From Apoda limacodes (Eukaryota; Arthropoda; Insecta; Lepidoptera; Limacodidae), in contig OX291549.1 in the NCBI GenBank assembly GCA_946406115.1, positions 26,311,901 to 26,375,900 on the forward strand: DNA of 64,000 nucleotides. Direction: 5' to 3'. Below are positions 1 through 10,824 of the stretch, piece after piece (within the stretch, counting starts at the first letter, position 1; each line of letters opens with the position of its first letter). The notes beneath the pieces are model-generated. The model was not told the DNA's origin, ran no database searches, and was given only the letters and a program-made list of their open reading frames with translations. A program made the position numbers and the translations under genes.

Positions 1-1019
1 TTCACATTTAATATTCTCAGACATGGAATTTTACTTGACTGATAGATTTTAGCTCGGTGAAATTTAATTTTCTCGCCATAAAAGTCCAGCTGAAGTGCCA
101 CAAAACCCTGTCTTTGGACCTAAATTGTATAAAATTATTTAAATAGATAAACATTTTAACATTTGATATTACAAAGAAAACAACTAAGCTTCTTTCATGA
201 TGGTACTGCAATAAGCAAACCGTCAATTGCAAATCCAGCATAACGACATCCCTTCCTGGCTAAGTCACTTCTAAGTCTAACCATATAAAATTTACCTTAC
301 AAAACAAACAATAACCAACTGTTAAATTAGGAGATGACCCACTTTCTCAAACAAACAGCGTCAAGTATCAAGGGATTTAATTTGGACCACCGTTTGACTT
401 GAAAGCGCCATATTAGATAGTTTGCCCCTAAGTGAGACGTCTCGGTTTTCCAATTTTTACACACCTAATTTTTTATTTTTACACACTTAAAGTTAAATTA
501 CAATAATTCAGTTTTAGACAAAAAGTCATCTAACTGGCATAAAAAGACTCATTGCAGTTACTTTTTGACCATGGTATGTATTCCTATAGAGGCATATGTA
601 ATGTATTTTTAAGAGAAACTTAATATTTTACTTCTAATGCATTTTGAACAAACTATGCTTAGCATCAGATCAATTTCATATTATCCAATTACTATCACCG
701 AAATTACGCTCTTTCATTTGATATCCCATTAGGGCATATTTGGATAGCTTATACTTTGTAACCCGGAGACCATCCTGTTTATTTTTCAAGTCAAAATTTT
801 TATTGCCTTTAACTACTTGTCCTCGTAAATTTTATTGTCTCATTATTTTATTGATCAAAATTGGAGTAATTAATCTCAAGTTACCGTCGATTTCAGAATC
901 TCATAACTTAGTTCGCCTCCATTAATGATGATAGGTATAAAAAAAACATTGTGACTAAGGAACTTGCTCTGAGTAATAAACACTATTCCTGACCAATAGA
1001 CTACTAATTTATACTTCCA
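1..1019. other. AT-rich stretch with no recognised gene
   Basis: Both strands carry only short, stop-rich reading frames, and I recognise no domain or repeat. It lies 3' of the last Dpr-like exon seen here, so it is probably intron of that minus-strand gene. The exons for a second Ig domain would be expected further left, outside the window. Confidence 0.5.
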
Positions 1020-1330
1020 TCCAGAAACAGATATGGACAATGGAAATCCTAACGTAAACCACATTACGGACCACCACAAGCAAGCCAAACATTCTGCATT
1101 TTCAAAAAGCTCAAAATAATATTCTGAGATTCATTGTTGGTGAACCCTGGTATTTATGGAACAATGAAATCCACACCTATATTATAACTTCAATCGTCAT
1201 TGGCAAAATAGAATCAATACAAAACAAATGCAAACATCACACCACAGTTATCGAAATGCTTCTCCAGCCCAACAAGAACTAATGCATTGACCGAGTAGTT
1301 GTGTTGCCTTAATTGCCAATAAACATTAAC
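1020..1330 (+). mobile_element. Relic of a jockey-type non-LTR retrotransposon C-terminus
   Basis: A broken plus-strand reading contains FQKAQNNILRFIVGEPWYLW followed by NEIHTYII. This resembles the segment after the reverse transcriptase of jockey-group LINEs, which usually reads like 'QNKVLRxIVxAPWYVRNxDLH'. Residues such as the APW-like EPW triplet and the 'LLQPNKN' block that follows fit the family. Stops and frame changes show it is dead. It lies in or beside an intron of the minus-strand Dpr-like gene. Confidence 0.5.
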
Positions 1331-1377
1331 AGAATTATATTATCAAAAATAAATAAAAATGTTAAGATAGAACTTAC

Positions 1378-1514
1378 CTGGTACTGAAAGTGTGACTCTG
1401 GCTGTTCGAGGTGGATGCGCTGACAGTTGGCAATCGTAATGAGCAGCGTCAGATGGCTGCACATTCTTTACTTCCAACCTCCAAATGTCTGGCGGTATAA
1501 AGCGAGCTGAGTAC
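1378..1514 (-). CDS. Dpr-like gene, Ig exon 3 (second cysteine)
   Basis: This 137 bp exon codes for YSARFIPPDIWRLEVKNV then QPSDAAHYDCQLSAHPPRTA and a final VTLSVP strand. D-A-A-x-Y-x-C-Q is the hallmark F strand of an Ig V domain. It starts by completing the arginine codon split with the previous exon, and ends one base into a codon at a gtaag donor. The gene therefore continues to the left. Confidence 0.82.
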
Positions 1515-4500
1515 CTAGACAAAGAAGTAGCTTAGTATTTGAAATTTCAATTGGCTGAGCATTTAAAAAGAGTAGTTATGCATTCCAAACTTTGTGATAC
1601 TTTAAAATATTCTTAGGAAATACCAGTGCATAGTGAATAGACCTAACATTCCATATCATTTTGAAGATTTAGTTATTTTAAAAAGTACCTATCATCAGCC
1701 GTATATTGTTGTGTGCCAGTAGTAAGAAGCTCCATGGGTTCTTCATCGTTTTTTCTTCTTACCCACGAGACCTTAAAAATTTTTTTATTAATGATGTGCC
1801 ATATTAAAAAAGACGTTTTTTGTTAAAGTCATTTTACTTTTGAGGATAGAAGGGTTCGTAACTAGATAATGGTTTTCATTCTCTATTAACAACTTCTGTT
1901 TGGGACTTAAACTTAAAACTTAAAATCATCTAGCAAAAAGCCATTATTTACAAACTAATTTAACAACCAATGAAACATACTTATTACCAATTTATCGTGA
2001 AGGGCATCAACTTTGCAATCCAAATATGCCGTAGATCCAACAAACGCTTCCACTTCAGCAGAGGATGCGGCATAGATGCTGTTACCTGTGCCAACCCTTT
2101 AAGACAATGATATCAGTAAAAAAAAACTAGTTAGCAGCGAGATGCACTTCTAAACTAATGAATATATTTATAAGATAAGCAATCACACAACTAACTTTAG
2201 ATTGCATGAATGAAGAAATCACTATTTTTTTAAATTTTACTCATTATGTACCTACCTACCTTAGAACAGACTGGCTTTCATTTTTGCAAATGACTTTTCA
2301 TTCGATCTTAGTGGTAAACACGGCATGGTTATAACCGTGGGATTTATGACAGTAAATTTGTTATTTGTAAACAAACCCCGTTGACATACCAACTACTATA
2401 ATCGGCCCCTTTGCGTAGCGTTCGAGGACTATGAAAAAGTAAGGGCAAGTAGTCCAGTAAGGTAGGTCCAACTTTGAGAAACAGGTTGACAAAAGAATCC
2501 AGCTCGGCTGGGCAGATTACAGAAAACTACGCAATATCTTTTCATTCAAATTACCTCAATTATCAATGTGTATTGCCAGTGATGACTTATGTTACAGAAA
2601 TGTAATGACCTGCTGTTGGCCTCTTAAATAAGCTCAGACTCGCTCAGCGAGCTATGGAAAGAGCTATGCTTGCTGTTTCTTTGTGTGAAACGAGGAAATT
2701 CACCGAAGAACTAAATTGATATAGCTCAAACAGTTAGCAAGCTGAAGTGGCAATAAACAGGCTACATCACTCATTGAACCAATAACCGATGGAAATGGAA
2801 GGTTCTCAAGTGGCGACCACGGCTCGAACGACGCAACGTGGGACGGCCTCCTACTAGTGGACAGACGACCTGGTCAGAGCCGCAGGAAGCCGGTGAGCGC
2901 GGGCAGCTCGGGACCGGCCGTTGTGGAGACATATGGGGAAAGCCTACGTTCAGCAGTGGATGTCTTGCGATTCAAATGAAACGAAGATTTTCAATAAATA
3001 CAAAATTATCTTCACATCTATAAAAAAATCATAGATACTAAGTTGATGTGGTAAGCAACTTATACAATTTGATTGTGTTGAATTTAAATTTGGTAGCATT
3101 TGTAGTTGGTATTCGTGACATCTTTTAATCACTTTGTTACCATCAGCCAGTATATAATAAAAACAATCACAATAAATTTAATGATTAGGTTTCTTTTAAG
3201 CTCATTTGGTAAAACTATTGCTTAACGTAGTGGAAATAAACTAACAAACCAAAGATTTTGTCATTCCTTATATACACTAGAAGTTAAAAAGTAACATATA
3301 ATAAATAGAGCAAGTTTTCTAATTGTAGATGAAGATTAACTTACCTGTCATTCCTATGAGAATGTGTATTTGAATATGTATCAAAAATATAATTAAGCAA
3401 AGGTGCACTTGATCCTATTTCACCAGGCTTTTTCTTCCTTTCTATGGCTACAGATGCTACACTAGGATAGATCTCCATTACGGCTGGTTGTGTAAAATTC
3501 TTCATTGATTGTACTACTATAACTTCTCGTCGCATTTTAGTTACTCTTTGATCTCTGTCTGTATTATTTTCTTTTGTTTTAAGAATATTTATTTTATTAT
3601 CTTCTTTATTCATTGCTTCAGTACAGCAACCTTCTTGTATTGATTTCTTATTTGAGTCATTGCTTTCAACAAAATGTTGTGTTAATTCAAAGTCTGAGAT
3701 ATTTAAGTAAGATGAAAGTTTTGTTTTATTATATGTGTCTGGTTCGGAGTGAAGCATAAGATAAACTTTATTTAAAATTGGTTCTGACCTGCTTACTTCA
3801 ATGTTGTTTTTCTCTTTTAAGAACTTGGAAATTGTTTCGAGGTTTGTACCTAAAACAACAAATGAGAAAGTTTTAGATTTCTCAAACAAGTTTCAACTCC
3901 ATTGTGGTAGCAACGATAAACTTTCCTTCAATTGTAAGTTAATTTAAGACTTAAAATGTATTTGCTTAAAATAGTAGCTAATTTTATTTCGTTTCTTAAT
4001 TAACTTACTATAAAATTAAGTACAAAGTCCTAATTTGTTCATAGAATAGATAACAGTTACTCTTTTTATTTTTAATCCGTAAAGCCACAATATTTACAAC
4101 GTATCTAAAAAAGAATAAATACTAACAAAGCCACCTAAACCTGTTACGTGAAAACTGAATGATTTAAAATGTTTTAAAGCCCTTCAATTTAATGAGTCTT
4201 ATAAATGTTAAGGACTTTTATTGTATTAACAAAATATGTTACTAAAGTCATTTTTCTTTTTTCTTAAAATATTGCTTTAACCATAATCAGTTAACTTGGC
4301 CACAAGCTCTTCAGATTTCAAAATTTTTGTTTACTATAACGATAAAAAATTAAGGTTTTTTTACACCAACAAGATGCACGTAGCCTACACCAGAGGCATA
4401 ACTTGCGCGTTGCCGTTGAAGAACCCCGTACTGGAGTCTCTTGAGAAAATCTCGAAAGACATTGACGGGGCTTATTTCACAACCTCAGCCTTCGCGAGAG

Positions 4501-4981
4501 GATGCACGTTTTTAAATCGCACAGTGAATCATAATTTAAGTTTCTTAGGTATGACGATGAATTCTTACATAATTTTGGTAATATTTGAAGTTTGGTAATT
4601 TTAATATATTCTTACAACAAGGAACTAAAAACCTCAGCTAAGGTTAAGTTAGATAGTTTATGATTCTACAGGTATAAAGTAAATTATCTATGTACACAAA
4701 AATAAACAAACGTGAGAAAATTTCAGATACGTTAGATGCATGAATAACAATAATTTATCCTTGCCAAAATTAGTTCATCCTTTTACTGAATGTTCTTAAC
4801 TCATTTACTTCGTGCAATATGATTTGACATAGGCAATACAAATTAGATCATAAATCGCGTTTGCAGCTAATAACTGTATAATTGTGTACAGGTACAATAT
4901 AAATCTAGAAAAAATATTACCTCGACAGGGTAGGATGGCAAGCACTGCAAGAAAGATAGCTGACTGTGCAGATACACGCAT
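1378..4981 (-). CDS. Dpr / zig-8-like immunoglobulin-domain cell-surface protein, 5' part of gene
   Basis: Five minus-strand exons join with consistent phases: 4981-4921, 3849-3345, 2096-1988, 1771-1689 and 1514-1378. Each internal boundary has GT/AG ends. The product so far is about 298 residues. It begins with a signal peptide (MRVSAQSAIFLAVLAILPC), then has about 170 residues of divergent, low-similarity linker, then one Ig V-type domain: first cysteine in STAYLDCKV, core tryptophan in KLVSWVRRK, second cysteine in DAAHYDCQLSAHP, then a VTLSVP strand. The order WVRR...LLTTGTQQYTADDR...DAAxYxCQ is typical of insect Dpr proteins and the nematode zig-8 family, neuronal surface proteins that bind partner Ig proteins. 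A second Ig domain and membrane anchor would lie outside the window. The linker is longer than I expect for Dpr proteins. Which Dpr paralogue it is cannot be told by eye. Confidence 0.8.
1689..1771 (-). CDS. Dpr-like gene, Ig exon 2 (core tryptophan)
   Basis: This 83 bp exon codes for VSWVRRKNDEEPMELLTTG and then TQQYTADDR. The SWVRR tryptophan packs on the Ig disulphide, and LLTTGTQQYTADDR matches the C'-D strand region of Dpr proteins, usually 'ILTAGxxTYTSDxRF'. It has a ttttaag acceptor and a gtactt donor. Confidence 0.8.
1988..2096 (-). CDS. Dpr-like gene, Ig exon 1 (first cysteine)
   Basis: This 109 bp exon codes for VGTGNSIYAASSAEVEAF then VGSTAYLDCKVDALHDKL. The pattern V-G-S-T-A-Y-L-x-C is the B strand of a V-type Ig domain, with the first disulphide cysteine. 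The acceptor is ttaaag and the donor is gtaata on the minus strand. It ends in phase 0 and continues directly into VSWVRR of the next exon. Confidence 0.8.
2615..2975 (+). mobile_element. RTE-clade LINE, degenerate 3' end
   Basis: Plus-strand frames contain LAQRAMERAMLAVSL, then TDDLVRAAGSR, then GKAYVQQWMS. These are in the order seen at the C-terminus of RTE-type reverse transcriptases ('QRAMERxMLGVSLRDxxRN ... RWxDDxxxxAGxxWMxxAxDR ... WxxxGEAYVQQW'). Stops and shifts break it up. It lies in an intron of the Dpr-like gene, in the opposite orientation. Confidence 0.75.
3345..3849 (-). CDS. Dpr-like gene, large linker exon
   Basis: This 505 bp exon is open throughout between an acceptor (tgttttag) and a donor (gtaagtt). 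It codes for about 168 residues rich in Lys, Glu, Asn and Ser with no domain I recognise. It includes a basic patch (TKMRREVIVV) and ends in SHSHRND just before the Ig domain. Start phase and end phase match the flanking exons exactly, which is the main support that it is coding. Its sequence looks fast-evolving. Confidence 0.72.
4365..4545 (-). mobile_element. Relic of LINE-A 3' end
   Basis: This stretch lines up with the 3' end of the LINE-A copies at 5262 and 15495. It shares the blocks around 'cgtagcctac', 'cttgcgcgttgcc', 'gaagaaccccgtactg' and 'gagaaaatct', with a gap in the middle. The apparent plus-strand ORF of 100 codons across it is an antisense shadow. It lies in the first coding intron of the Dpr-like gene. 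Confidence 0.55.
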
Positions 4982-5000
4982 TGCTACATCGTCGATAATT
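4921..5000 (-). CDS. Dpr-like gene, start exon with signal peptide
   Basis: The exon follows an acceptor (tttcag at 5006-5001 on the minus strand) and ends at a gtaat donor. The start codon is at 4981-4979, and 4982-5000 is 5' untranslated. The 20 codons give a short basic start, a hydrophobic core (AIFLAVLAILP) and a cysteine, which is a standard signal peptide. The exon ends one base into a codon, and the next exon supplies the remaining two. An upstream non-coding exon must exist to the right. Confidence 0.75.
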
Positions 5001-5261
5001 CTGAAACAAACAACATTTTTTGTTTATTTTGTACAATGGTATTTCTATTAGTAATAGTTATTGTAGACATTCACTTTCAGGACAGTCTTATTTTTTAGCA
5101 ACATAATAATAATATTTACTTCTATCTCACAAACTGCTATTTACACCCAAACAATAGCTTTAACCCACAGCTCCACCGTGCATTTCTGTTATTGGTGTGG
5201 GATTACTTCGACAACTCCTTGATTTATAGTAACAAAGTTTACTACAGTTTTGGTTCTTTAA

Positions 5262-5515
5262 TTTTTTTAAACACCAAGGTGGCAAACCCGCTTTGGGTCC
5301 ACTTAATGGTGAGCGGTCACCGCAGCCTATGGACGCTTGCAACACCTAGGGCATCACTCGCGCGTTGCCGGCCCTTCAAAAATCTAATAACTTTTTTCTT
5401 GGAGAACCCCATACTGTAGCCCTTAGAGAAAACCTTGGCAGGGAGCTCATTCCACAACCAAAGTGTTCGCGAAAGAAAGTTTCTCTGAAACCAAACTGTA
5501 CGTTAATCGTTTTGT
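5262..5515 (-). mobile_element. LINE-A 3' end, minus strand
   Basis: The sequence starts with a poly(T) (minus-strand tail) and 'caccaaggtggcaaac'. It continues through the blocks that encode the LINE-A C-terminus: VASxHRLR, FLKGRQRAS, FFKKEVIRF and LWNELPAKVF, read on the minus strand with some changes. It is a strongly 5'-truncated copy, just upstream of the Dpr-like start exon. Confidence 0.8.
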
Positions 5516-5754
5516 TTATACAACTAAGTTATTAACTATGTTTTAATGATGTTAAATAAGTAAACCGTCACCTAAATTGCACAAATAACATTTTTCAATA
5601 ACATTTACGAATGTATCGCTCAGCTAAGGTTCACACTTCAGGACAACATCGCTATTATGGTTTCACAAGAATTTATTTTCCACAAGAATATACATTCACT
5701 TGCATGAGAAAACAAGATTATTAGAACATTTTATTAGTTAAGGCAATGACGCGT

Positions 5755-6500
5755 AGTTGTAGTATCCAAGAGTCAGCCGGATGCTGTTATGCTAGAGTCA
5801 CTCGAAGAACTGAGTGAAATGTTGCACTATGTGTGTCTACGAGTGGCCCTTGGCATAAATTTAAACAAGACAAAAGTCATGTTTAACTAACACGTCATAC
5901 AAATGCCAGTATACGAGGCCGGTACCTTACTCGAGCGAGTCCAAGATTATTTTTACCTTCGACAGAAAATACAACTGGGCTTAAACTACTTTTAGTGAAA
6001 TCCAATTCGAGGATCTGGCTGAAGTAAGCATAAGCATTTAGTTAGCTTGTCCTACTTTGCCTATACCGCAGTCTGAAAGCAAAATCTTTGATCTGTACGA
6101 CCTACCTGTCATGACTCACGCTGCTGAAACATAGACACTTACGGCGAGGCCGGTCCACAAGTTCAAGTTGCACGTAATGGAATGAGCTAAGCTTTGAATG
6201 TCTCTGAGGGATCGAATACAAAATGAAGACATCCGAAGGAGAACTAAACAGTAACATAGCTAGCTTAATCAGCAAGCTGAAGTGACAATGGGCTGGTGAC
6301 GTCTGTCGAGGGACGACAGGCCTATGGAGGATACGTGTCCTTGAGTAGAGACCTTGAACTGGTGGAATGCCTACCAGCCCAGTAGACCAACGACCTTAAA
6401 TGTGTAGCCGATGATGGCTAAATGCGGGAAGAGGGAACCGGAAGAAATGGCGTGCCATGGAAGAGGATTATGTGCAGCAGTCCTAATATAAGCTGATAAG
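5755..6500 (+). mobile_element. RTE-clade LINE, degenerate C-terminal half
   Basis: The plus strand reads, with stops and shifts, LEELSEMLHYVCLRVALGIN then LNKTKVMFN, PVYEAGTLLERVQDYFYLRQ, KIQLGLN, and near the end NDLKCVADDG and RNGVPWKRIMCSS. These match in order the region after the catalytic YADD of RTE reverse transcriptases ('LEEMLxxLxxxSxxVGLKMNxxKTKVMFN ... VxEYxYLGQKIQLG'). It is dead and 5'-truncated. Confidence 0.8.
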
Positions 6501-6509
6501 ATTGTATTG

Positions 6510-8125
6510 AATGAGTTTTAAAACTCAATTTTTGCAATACTTTTTATATCTAGGTGTAATACAGTGTGCTGATTTACAAATCAATACTGATCAAATGTTA
6601 AAAAAAAAACAATTTTACAATGGGACATTTTCATTTTTCCATTTTTAGATTGCTGTCCTTATTAGAACATTACGACACTGGAGTAGTTAATAAAGAAACA
6701 TTATAGTTTGAACGAGTACACTTTTTACCTCTACTCTTATATTAATATCCTTTATAGAATTCAAGCAATTAATTGCACTCAAAGTCAAAGGAATGCACCT
6801 CTTGAAAAATGTATTTTAAATAATTTTTAACCTTAAGTGGTGGAACAATTATGGGAGAAATGTTGTGTTTCATTTAAAAAGTGATGAAAGTAGATATTCA
6901 AAAACAATTAAATAAAATGTTTTTGTTTTTTTTTTAACGCAAATAATGTCGACGCAAATAAAAGAGATAAATTACACCTATAATAAAATACAAAAAAAAT
7001 AACCTAAGACCTTATGTTGCTCTGATAACGTTTCTCATGGACCATACAAATTTTATGATGTCTTCCTGTGGGATACTGGCTCATTCTCTGCCCTAAAACC
7101 CTCCGCCCAATCTTTGCCTTCTGTACACTCTTCATTAATTGCTGAAGGGGCACCATTGGTTGAAAGTCTAATTTAAGTGGTCGCCTGTCGTAAGCATTTG
7201 CAAGCGGACTCTACGATACTGTGTACTCAATTTTGTGTTTGTAGCAGCTCTAGCAACCACTATCCTCTTTTCTCGCAACCTTCTTCTAACTTTAGAAAAG
7301 CTCACAGTTCTTCTGCTAGTAGTTTAGAGCTTTAGATGCAACAGCATTCTAAAAACGATTTTTTAAACACGATCATCACTTTCCGAAGTGCTGCTTCGTC
7401 TGCCAGACCTAAGCCTCCGGCTATAGCCACCAGTTCCTTGAAACCGCTGGTGCACTCTTCAAATCAATAAAACTCAACTACAGTTTCTTAGCAACGTCAC
7501 ACTGCTGCATCCTGACTGCAAGAGTACGATAGCTTCAGTGGCTTGATCAACAGTATTTTCCTGGTTCTTAAAATGTGTGTTTTTACTAAAACAAACTTTT
7601 TGCTGATAACAAACTTTTAGATACTGTTGATGATTTTTTGCAAATAAAAAAGGAATAAAACGCCAGAAAATCGTGTTTTTTTTTCTGCCTTCTTATCTTG
7701 TGTGTTTGGTCGCTAGTGTCGTTGTAAGTTACTAAGGCAACTAGTAGTTTTAATTTATAACCACCGGATCAGAAAAGTTTGTTGCACTATACATAAGCAG
7801 CCACGACAAATTTCCTTTTTTAATTTTACTTTTTTTCTACTGCCCTTCCCCCATATTAAATTAGAAATTTTTTCGGCCATCAGTATCAATGTCAGTTTAT
7901 GAACCATAAAACGTGCTTTCATTTGATACATGCAATTGAAAATTTGATGTCTATAATGTATTCATTATAAGTTAAAGTTATTACTTAGGAGCTAAGAACA
8001 ATCTACATAGATGAAACTAAATTCCATTTCCCTTCATCATGCCCTAACTTCCGAACAACTGCACCAAATTGGAGACTTACTTTTTTGTTATGTTTGCTAT
8101 TTTCGTAAGGTTTTCATAAAAGAAA
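6510..8125. other. No recognised gene; unassigned repeat-like block inside
   Basis: Most of this is AT-rich with no open frame of note. A less AT-rich block at about 7010-7560 looks like an old repeat or transposon piece, but I could not match it to a family on either strand. Confidence 0.4.
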
Positions 8126-8129
8126 AAAT

Positions 8130-8170
8130 AGGTCAAGTGCGAGTCGGACTCGCGCAATAAGAGTAAACCG
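8130..8170 (+). repeat. Fragment of the 'caagtgcgagtcggactcgcgc' lepidopteran repeat
   Basis: This carries the motif gtgcgagtcggactcgcgc, the well-conserved head of a repeat common in Lepidoptera. A fuller copy is at 9033-9331. Only the head is present here. Confidence 0.6.
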
Positions 8171-8849
8171 ATTGTAATAAAATTTTGGAAAGTTGTTATG
8201 CACACGCCGGGTTCAGGTTTCTGCATTAGTACAACCCTTTCAGAATAGGTGGCGCAACAGTTGTTTTAAAAAATAAAAACAACTTTCGCGGGATTAGCTA
8301 GTATAGAAATATATTCCAATCTTATAAATATTTATGTCATGACATTATCCTTTTATATTACAATAAGTTATACAATCATTTTAAAAATCCCCCTAAAACA
8401 AAAGTCATTATCACATCTAACACGTTAAAAATGAACATAGAAATTTAAGTTTAGATAACTGTGAAAATAAAAGTACCTATTTACTGAAACTACATTGATT
8501 TTATTCAGAATTAAATTAGAAAAGTTTAATTAGATTGATACAATCAACTTAAAAGAAAGAAAAGAACATTTCTAAATTATAGAAATTGTAAATTCATTTA
8601 ATCATCGGTTTCCTTTGTTTGGGAAAAAATGTATTCGGACATTAATAATTCAAAGATTTTTGCGCATTGCTTCAGAATTTCCTTATCTTACTTTATTTGC
8701 GAGTTGGTGAAAATAAAACTTTACTTTTTACGTCGGGTAGGCAAAAAAGCCCAAACATTTCTAAATAGAAATCATTTACAGTTATGCTTTTTATTTGGAA
8801 CTCGAAAAATTCCATCGTTTATACTACTCTGTACTGAAATTTCAGTAAT
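8171..8849. other. AT-rich, nothing recognised
   Basis: The longest plus-strand frame here (from 8629) has no domain and runs into a LINE-A relic, so I do not call it a gene. Confidence 0.5.
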
Positions 8850-8950
8850 AATAACTAAGGTAGCAAACAAGCATACATGCAGCCTGATGTTAGCCAACAA
8901 TCTCGGTTTATGAAGCTTGCAACAACTTGGGCGTTACTTAAGCAAGTGTT
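8850..8950 (-). mobile_element. LINE-A 3' terminal relic
   Basis: The blocks ctaaggtagcaaacaagcat, cagcctgatgttagcc and gcttgcaacaact match the minus-strand 3' end of the LINE-A copies at 15495 and 35628, at lower identity. Confidence 0.6.
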
Positions 8951-9032
8951 ACTTCATTTAATTTTTAATATAATTTCATTTGGAGAGTTATTAATTAGAA
9001 TCAAAACAGGAAGAAAATAAAGAAAAAAAAAA

Positions 9033-9331
9033 TCGGCCAAGTGCGAGTAGGATTCGCGCGTGATGGGTTTCGTACCATTATCTATAAAACGGCAAAAAAA
9101 TTACGTTTGTTGTATGGGAGCCCCCTTTAAATATTTGTTTTATTCTGTTTTTTTAGGAATTTGTTGTTATAGCGGCAACAGAAATACATCTTCTGTGAAA
9201 ATTTCAACTGTCTGACTATCAGGGATCATGAGATACAGCCTGGTGACAGATGGAAGGACGGACGAACGGACCGACAGACTGACAGCGGATTCTTAGTAAT
9301 AGGGACCCGTTTTTCCCTTTGGGTAAGGAAA
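9033..9331 (+). mobile_element. Interspersed lepidopteran short element, near full length
   Basis: It starts with cggccaagtgcgagtaggat and contains gtttgttgtatgggagcccc, gttgttatagcggcaacaga, aatacatcttctgtgaaaat, a run of purine-rich 'gacggacgaacggaccgaca' and ends near ccctttgggtaaggaa. This order is that of a very common lepidopteran repeat. Two more copies lie in the arms of the inverted duplication (30830-31040 plus, 33945-34195 minus). It has no coding capacity and the class is not certain. Confidence 0.7.
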
Positions 9332-9891
9332 CTTAAATAAAGTAGTTAAAAGTAAAATATATGCCATTTTATGTAATTAATGATAGCTTGTGAAAGTGCG
9401 AGAAAAAAGGGATAAAAATTGAGAATTTGTACATGAAGATTATTATTGCGTCTTTCTGATTAAAATCAGTTTTTAGCGATAAAAAACAAACCGCTGGACC
9501 GATTTTGCTCACGCTCTTCTCAGATCGTAGTCATGACGTGGCGTATCGATTGATATCGACACGAGACAAATTGGTCTATTGGTTTTTGAGATATTGAGGG
9601 GAAAAATAAGCTAACATACATACATACACACACACACGGGCATCACTCTAAAAATGATGACAAACGATTCTCCAGGTTTCAAAACGTAAAGAAAACGCAA
9701 ATTTAGCGATTTAGATTTTTGGATCTATTTATAATAACTTCCCTGTCTAGAGAAGTTAATTAAAATAAGTTACAGCACTTTGTAAAGTAAGTGCCACAAA
9801 ATTTTAATTATTTGGTATTAAAGTATGAAATTTCCGTTTCGTAGTGAAAAATTAAAATTTTTTTTTTCCAACATGAAATATATTTATTTAT
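9332..9891. repeat. Unassigned repeat-like DNA with an (ACAT)n(AC)n microsatellite
   Basis: The segment 9440-9760 looks like the non-coding tail of an old element. It contains a simple repeat at 9614-9637 (catacatacatacacac). No protein similarity is visible. Confidence 0.45.
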
Positions 9892-10495
9892 TTAGTCAGA
9901 GTATCTACCCTCGTTGTCTCTACATTTCTGCCCTCTAATAAGAAGATCATTCAAACCTTTCTTATAAAACTATTTACACCCGGACTTTACAACTGTGTGA
10001 AGGCATTGCTTCCTAGGAAAAAATGTTTTTTTTTGCGGAAAAATAGTCCAAATCGCGGTAAGAGTAATAGTCGGTTGGTGCAAGGTCTGGCGGGTATGGA
10101 TGATGATGGATGGTTTCGAACTGCAGTTTTTGTAGTCCTAAAAAAACTGTTTAACGAACATGTGCTTGAGTATGTGCTCTGGCATTACGCTGGAGCAACC
10201 ATGGAATTTGCTACAAATGAGTCCGTACTGTGGGTAACCTTACCTCAAATTATGGTACTAATTCTTTGGCTTCCACCATCACCTTCAATTATTTTATATT
10301 CCTTAGTGGCTAGTCTTCCTCGGAGGTCATTATATAGGTCAAGTTTCACTACGAAATCGGTTAAAGCAATAACGCACGGTGTGTTCGTTAACCGCACAAG
10401 CACAGCATTGACATTTCAGGCAGTTTTTGCTGCGTTAGTCCCACGTCGGAACTTGTACTATGTAATAGTACTCTGTATCCATCTGCACGTCAAAA
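9892..10495 (-). pseudogene. Mariner transposase pseudogene with large internal deletion
   Basis: Read on the minus strand with frame changes, the N-terminal part has GTNAAKTA, then VNEHTVRYCFNRFRS, then LDLYNDLRGRLATKE. This is the mariner helix-turn-helix region ('NExTVRYWFNRFRSGxxxLEDxPRGRPATK'). After a gap of well over 100 residues come NARAHTQAHVR, HPYPPDLAPTDYYSYRDLDY, and FYKKGLNDLLIRGQKC with a stop at 9894-9892. These are the DNARPH, HPPYSPDLAPxDY (third catalytic Asp) and C-terminal blocks of mariner. The second catalytic Asp motif has become QRNARAH. A one-codon slip in a CAT run, an in-frame stop and other lesions show that it is dead. Terminal inverted repeats were not found by eye. 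Confidence 0.82.
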
Positions 10496-10584
10496 ATTGA
10501 ATGTATTAATTGGGGTCATTGAGTGTCATGGATGGTATTGAAAACATGTAATTTTATAGAAAATAAGATTATTAATAACCATTC

Positions 10585-10824
10585 GTACTAAATCGGAAAG
10601 TTACTCTGTCTGTCTGTCTGTTACCTCTTCACGCTTAAACCGCTGTACCTTATAAGATGAAATTGGGCATAGATATAGTTTGAGTCCCGGGAAAGGACAT
10701 GAGCTACTTGAAAACATCAATTGTGAGTCAGTTTTTTTTCTTTAATTGAGGAGTTGGCGTTGAAATCCAACACCGATAACCGAATTTAGGGCGGGTGCAA
10801 CCGCGGGCAATTAAAAGCTAGTAA
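10585..10824 (+). mobile_element. Short Helitron-like element ending in CTAG
   Basis: It contains the conserved blocks ttacctcttcacgcttaaac, agtttgagtcccgggaaag, cgataaccgaatttagggcg and gcgggcaattaaaagctag, ending CTAG before a T. Related ends occur at 12190, 15425, 35260, 37640, 39170, 42600 and 61480. A CTAG 3' end next to T, preceded by a GC-rich stretch, is a Helitron trait, but I could not confirm a 3' hairpin or the 5' TC, so the class is an inference. Confidence 0.6.

Noticed and set aside
4296..4598. 100-codon plus-strand frame as a gene
   Set aside because: It lies across a reversed LINE-A relic; the protein-like part is antisense LINE.
9997..10500. 167-codon plus-strand frame as a gene
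   Set aside because: It is the antisense shadow of the mariner transposase relic on the minus strand, and it starts with a non-ATG codon.
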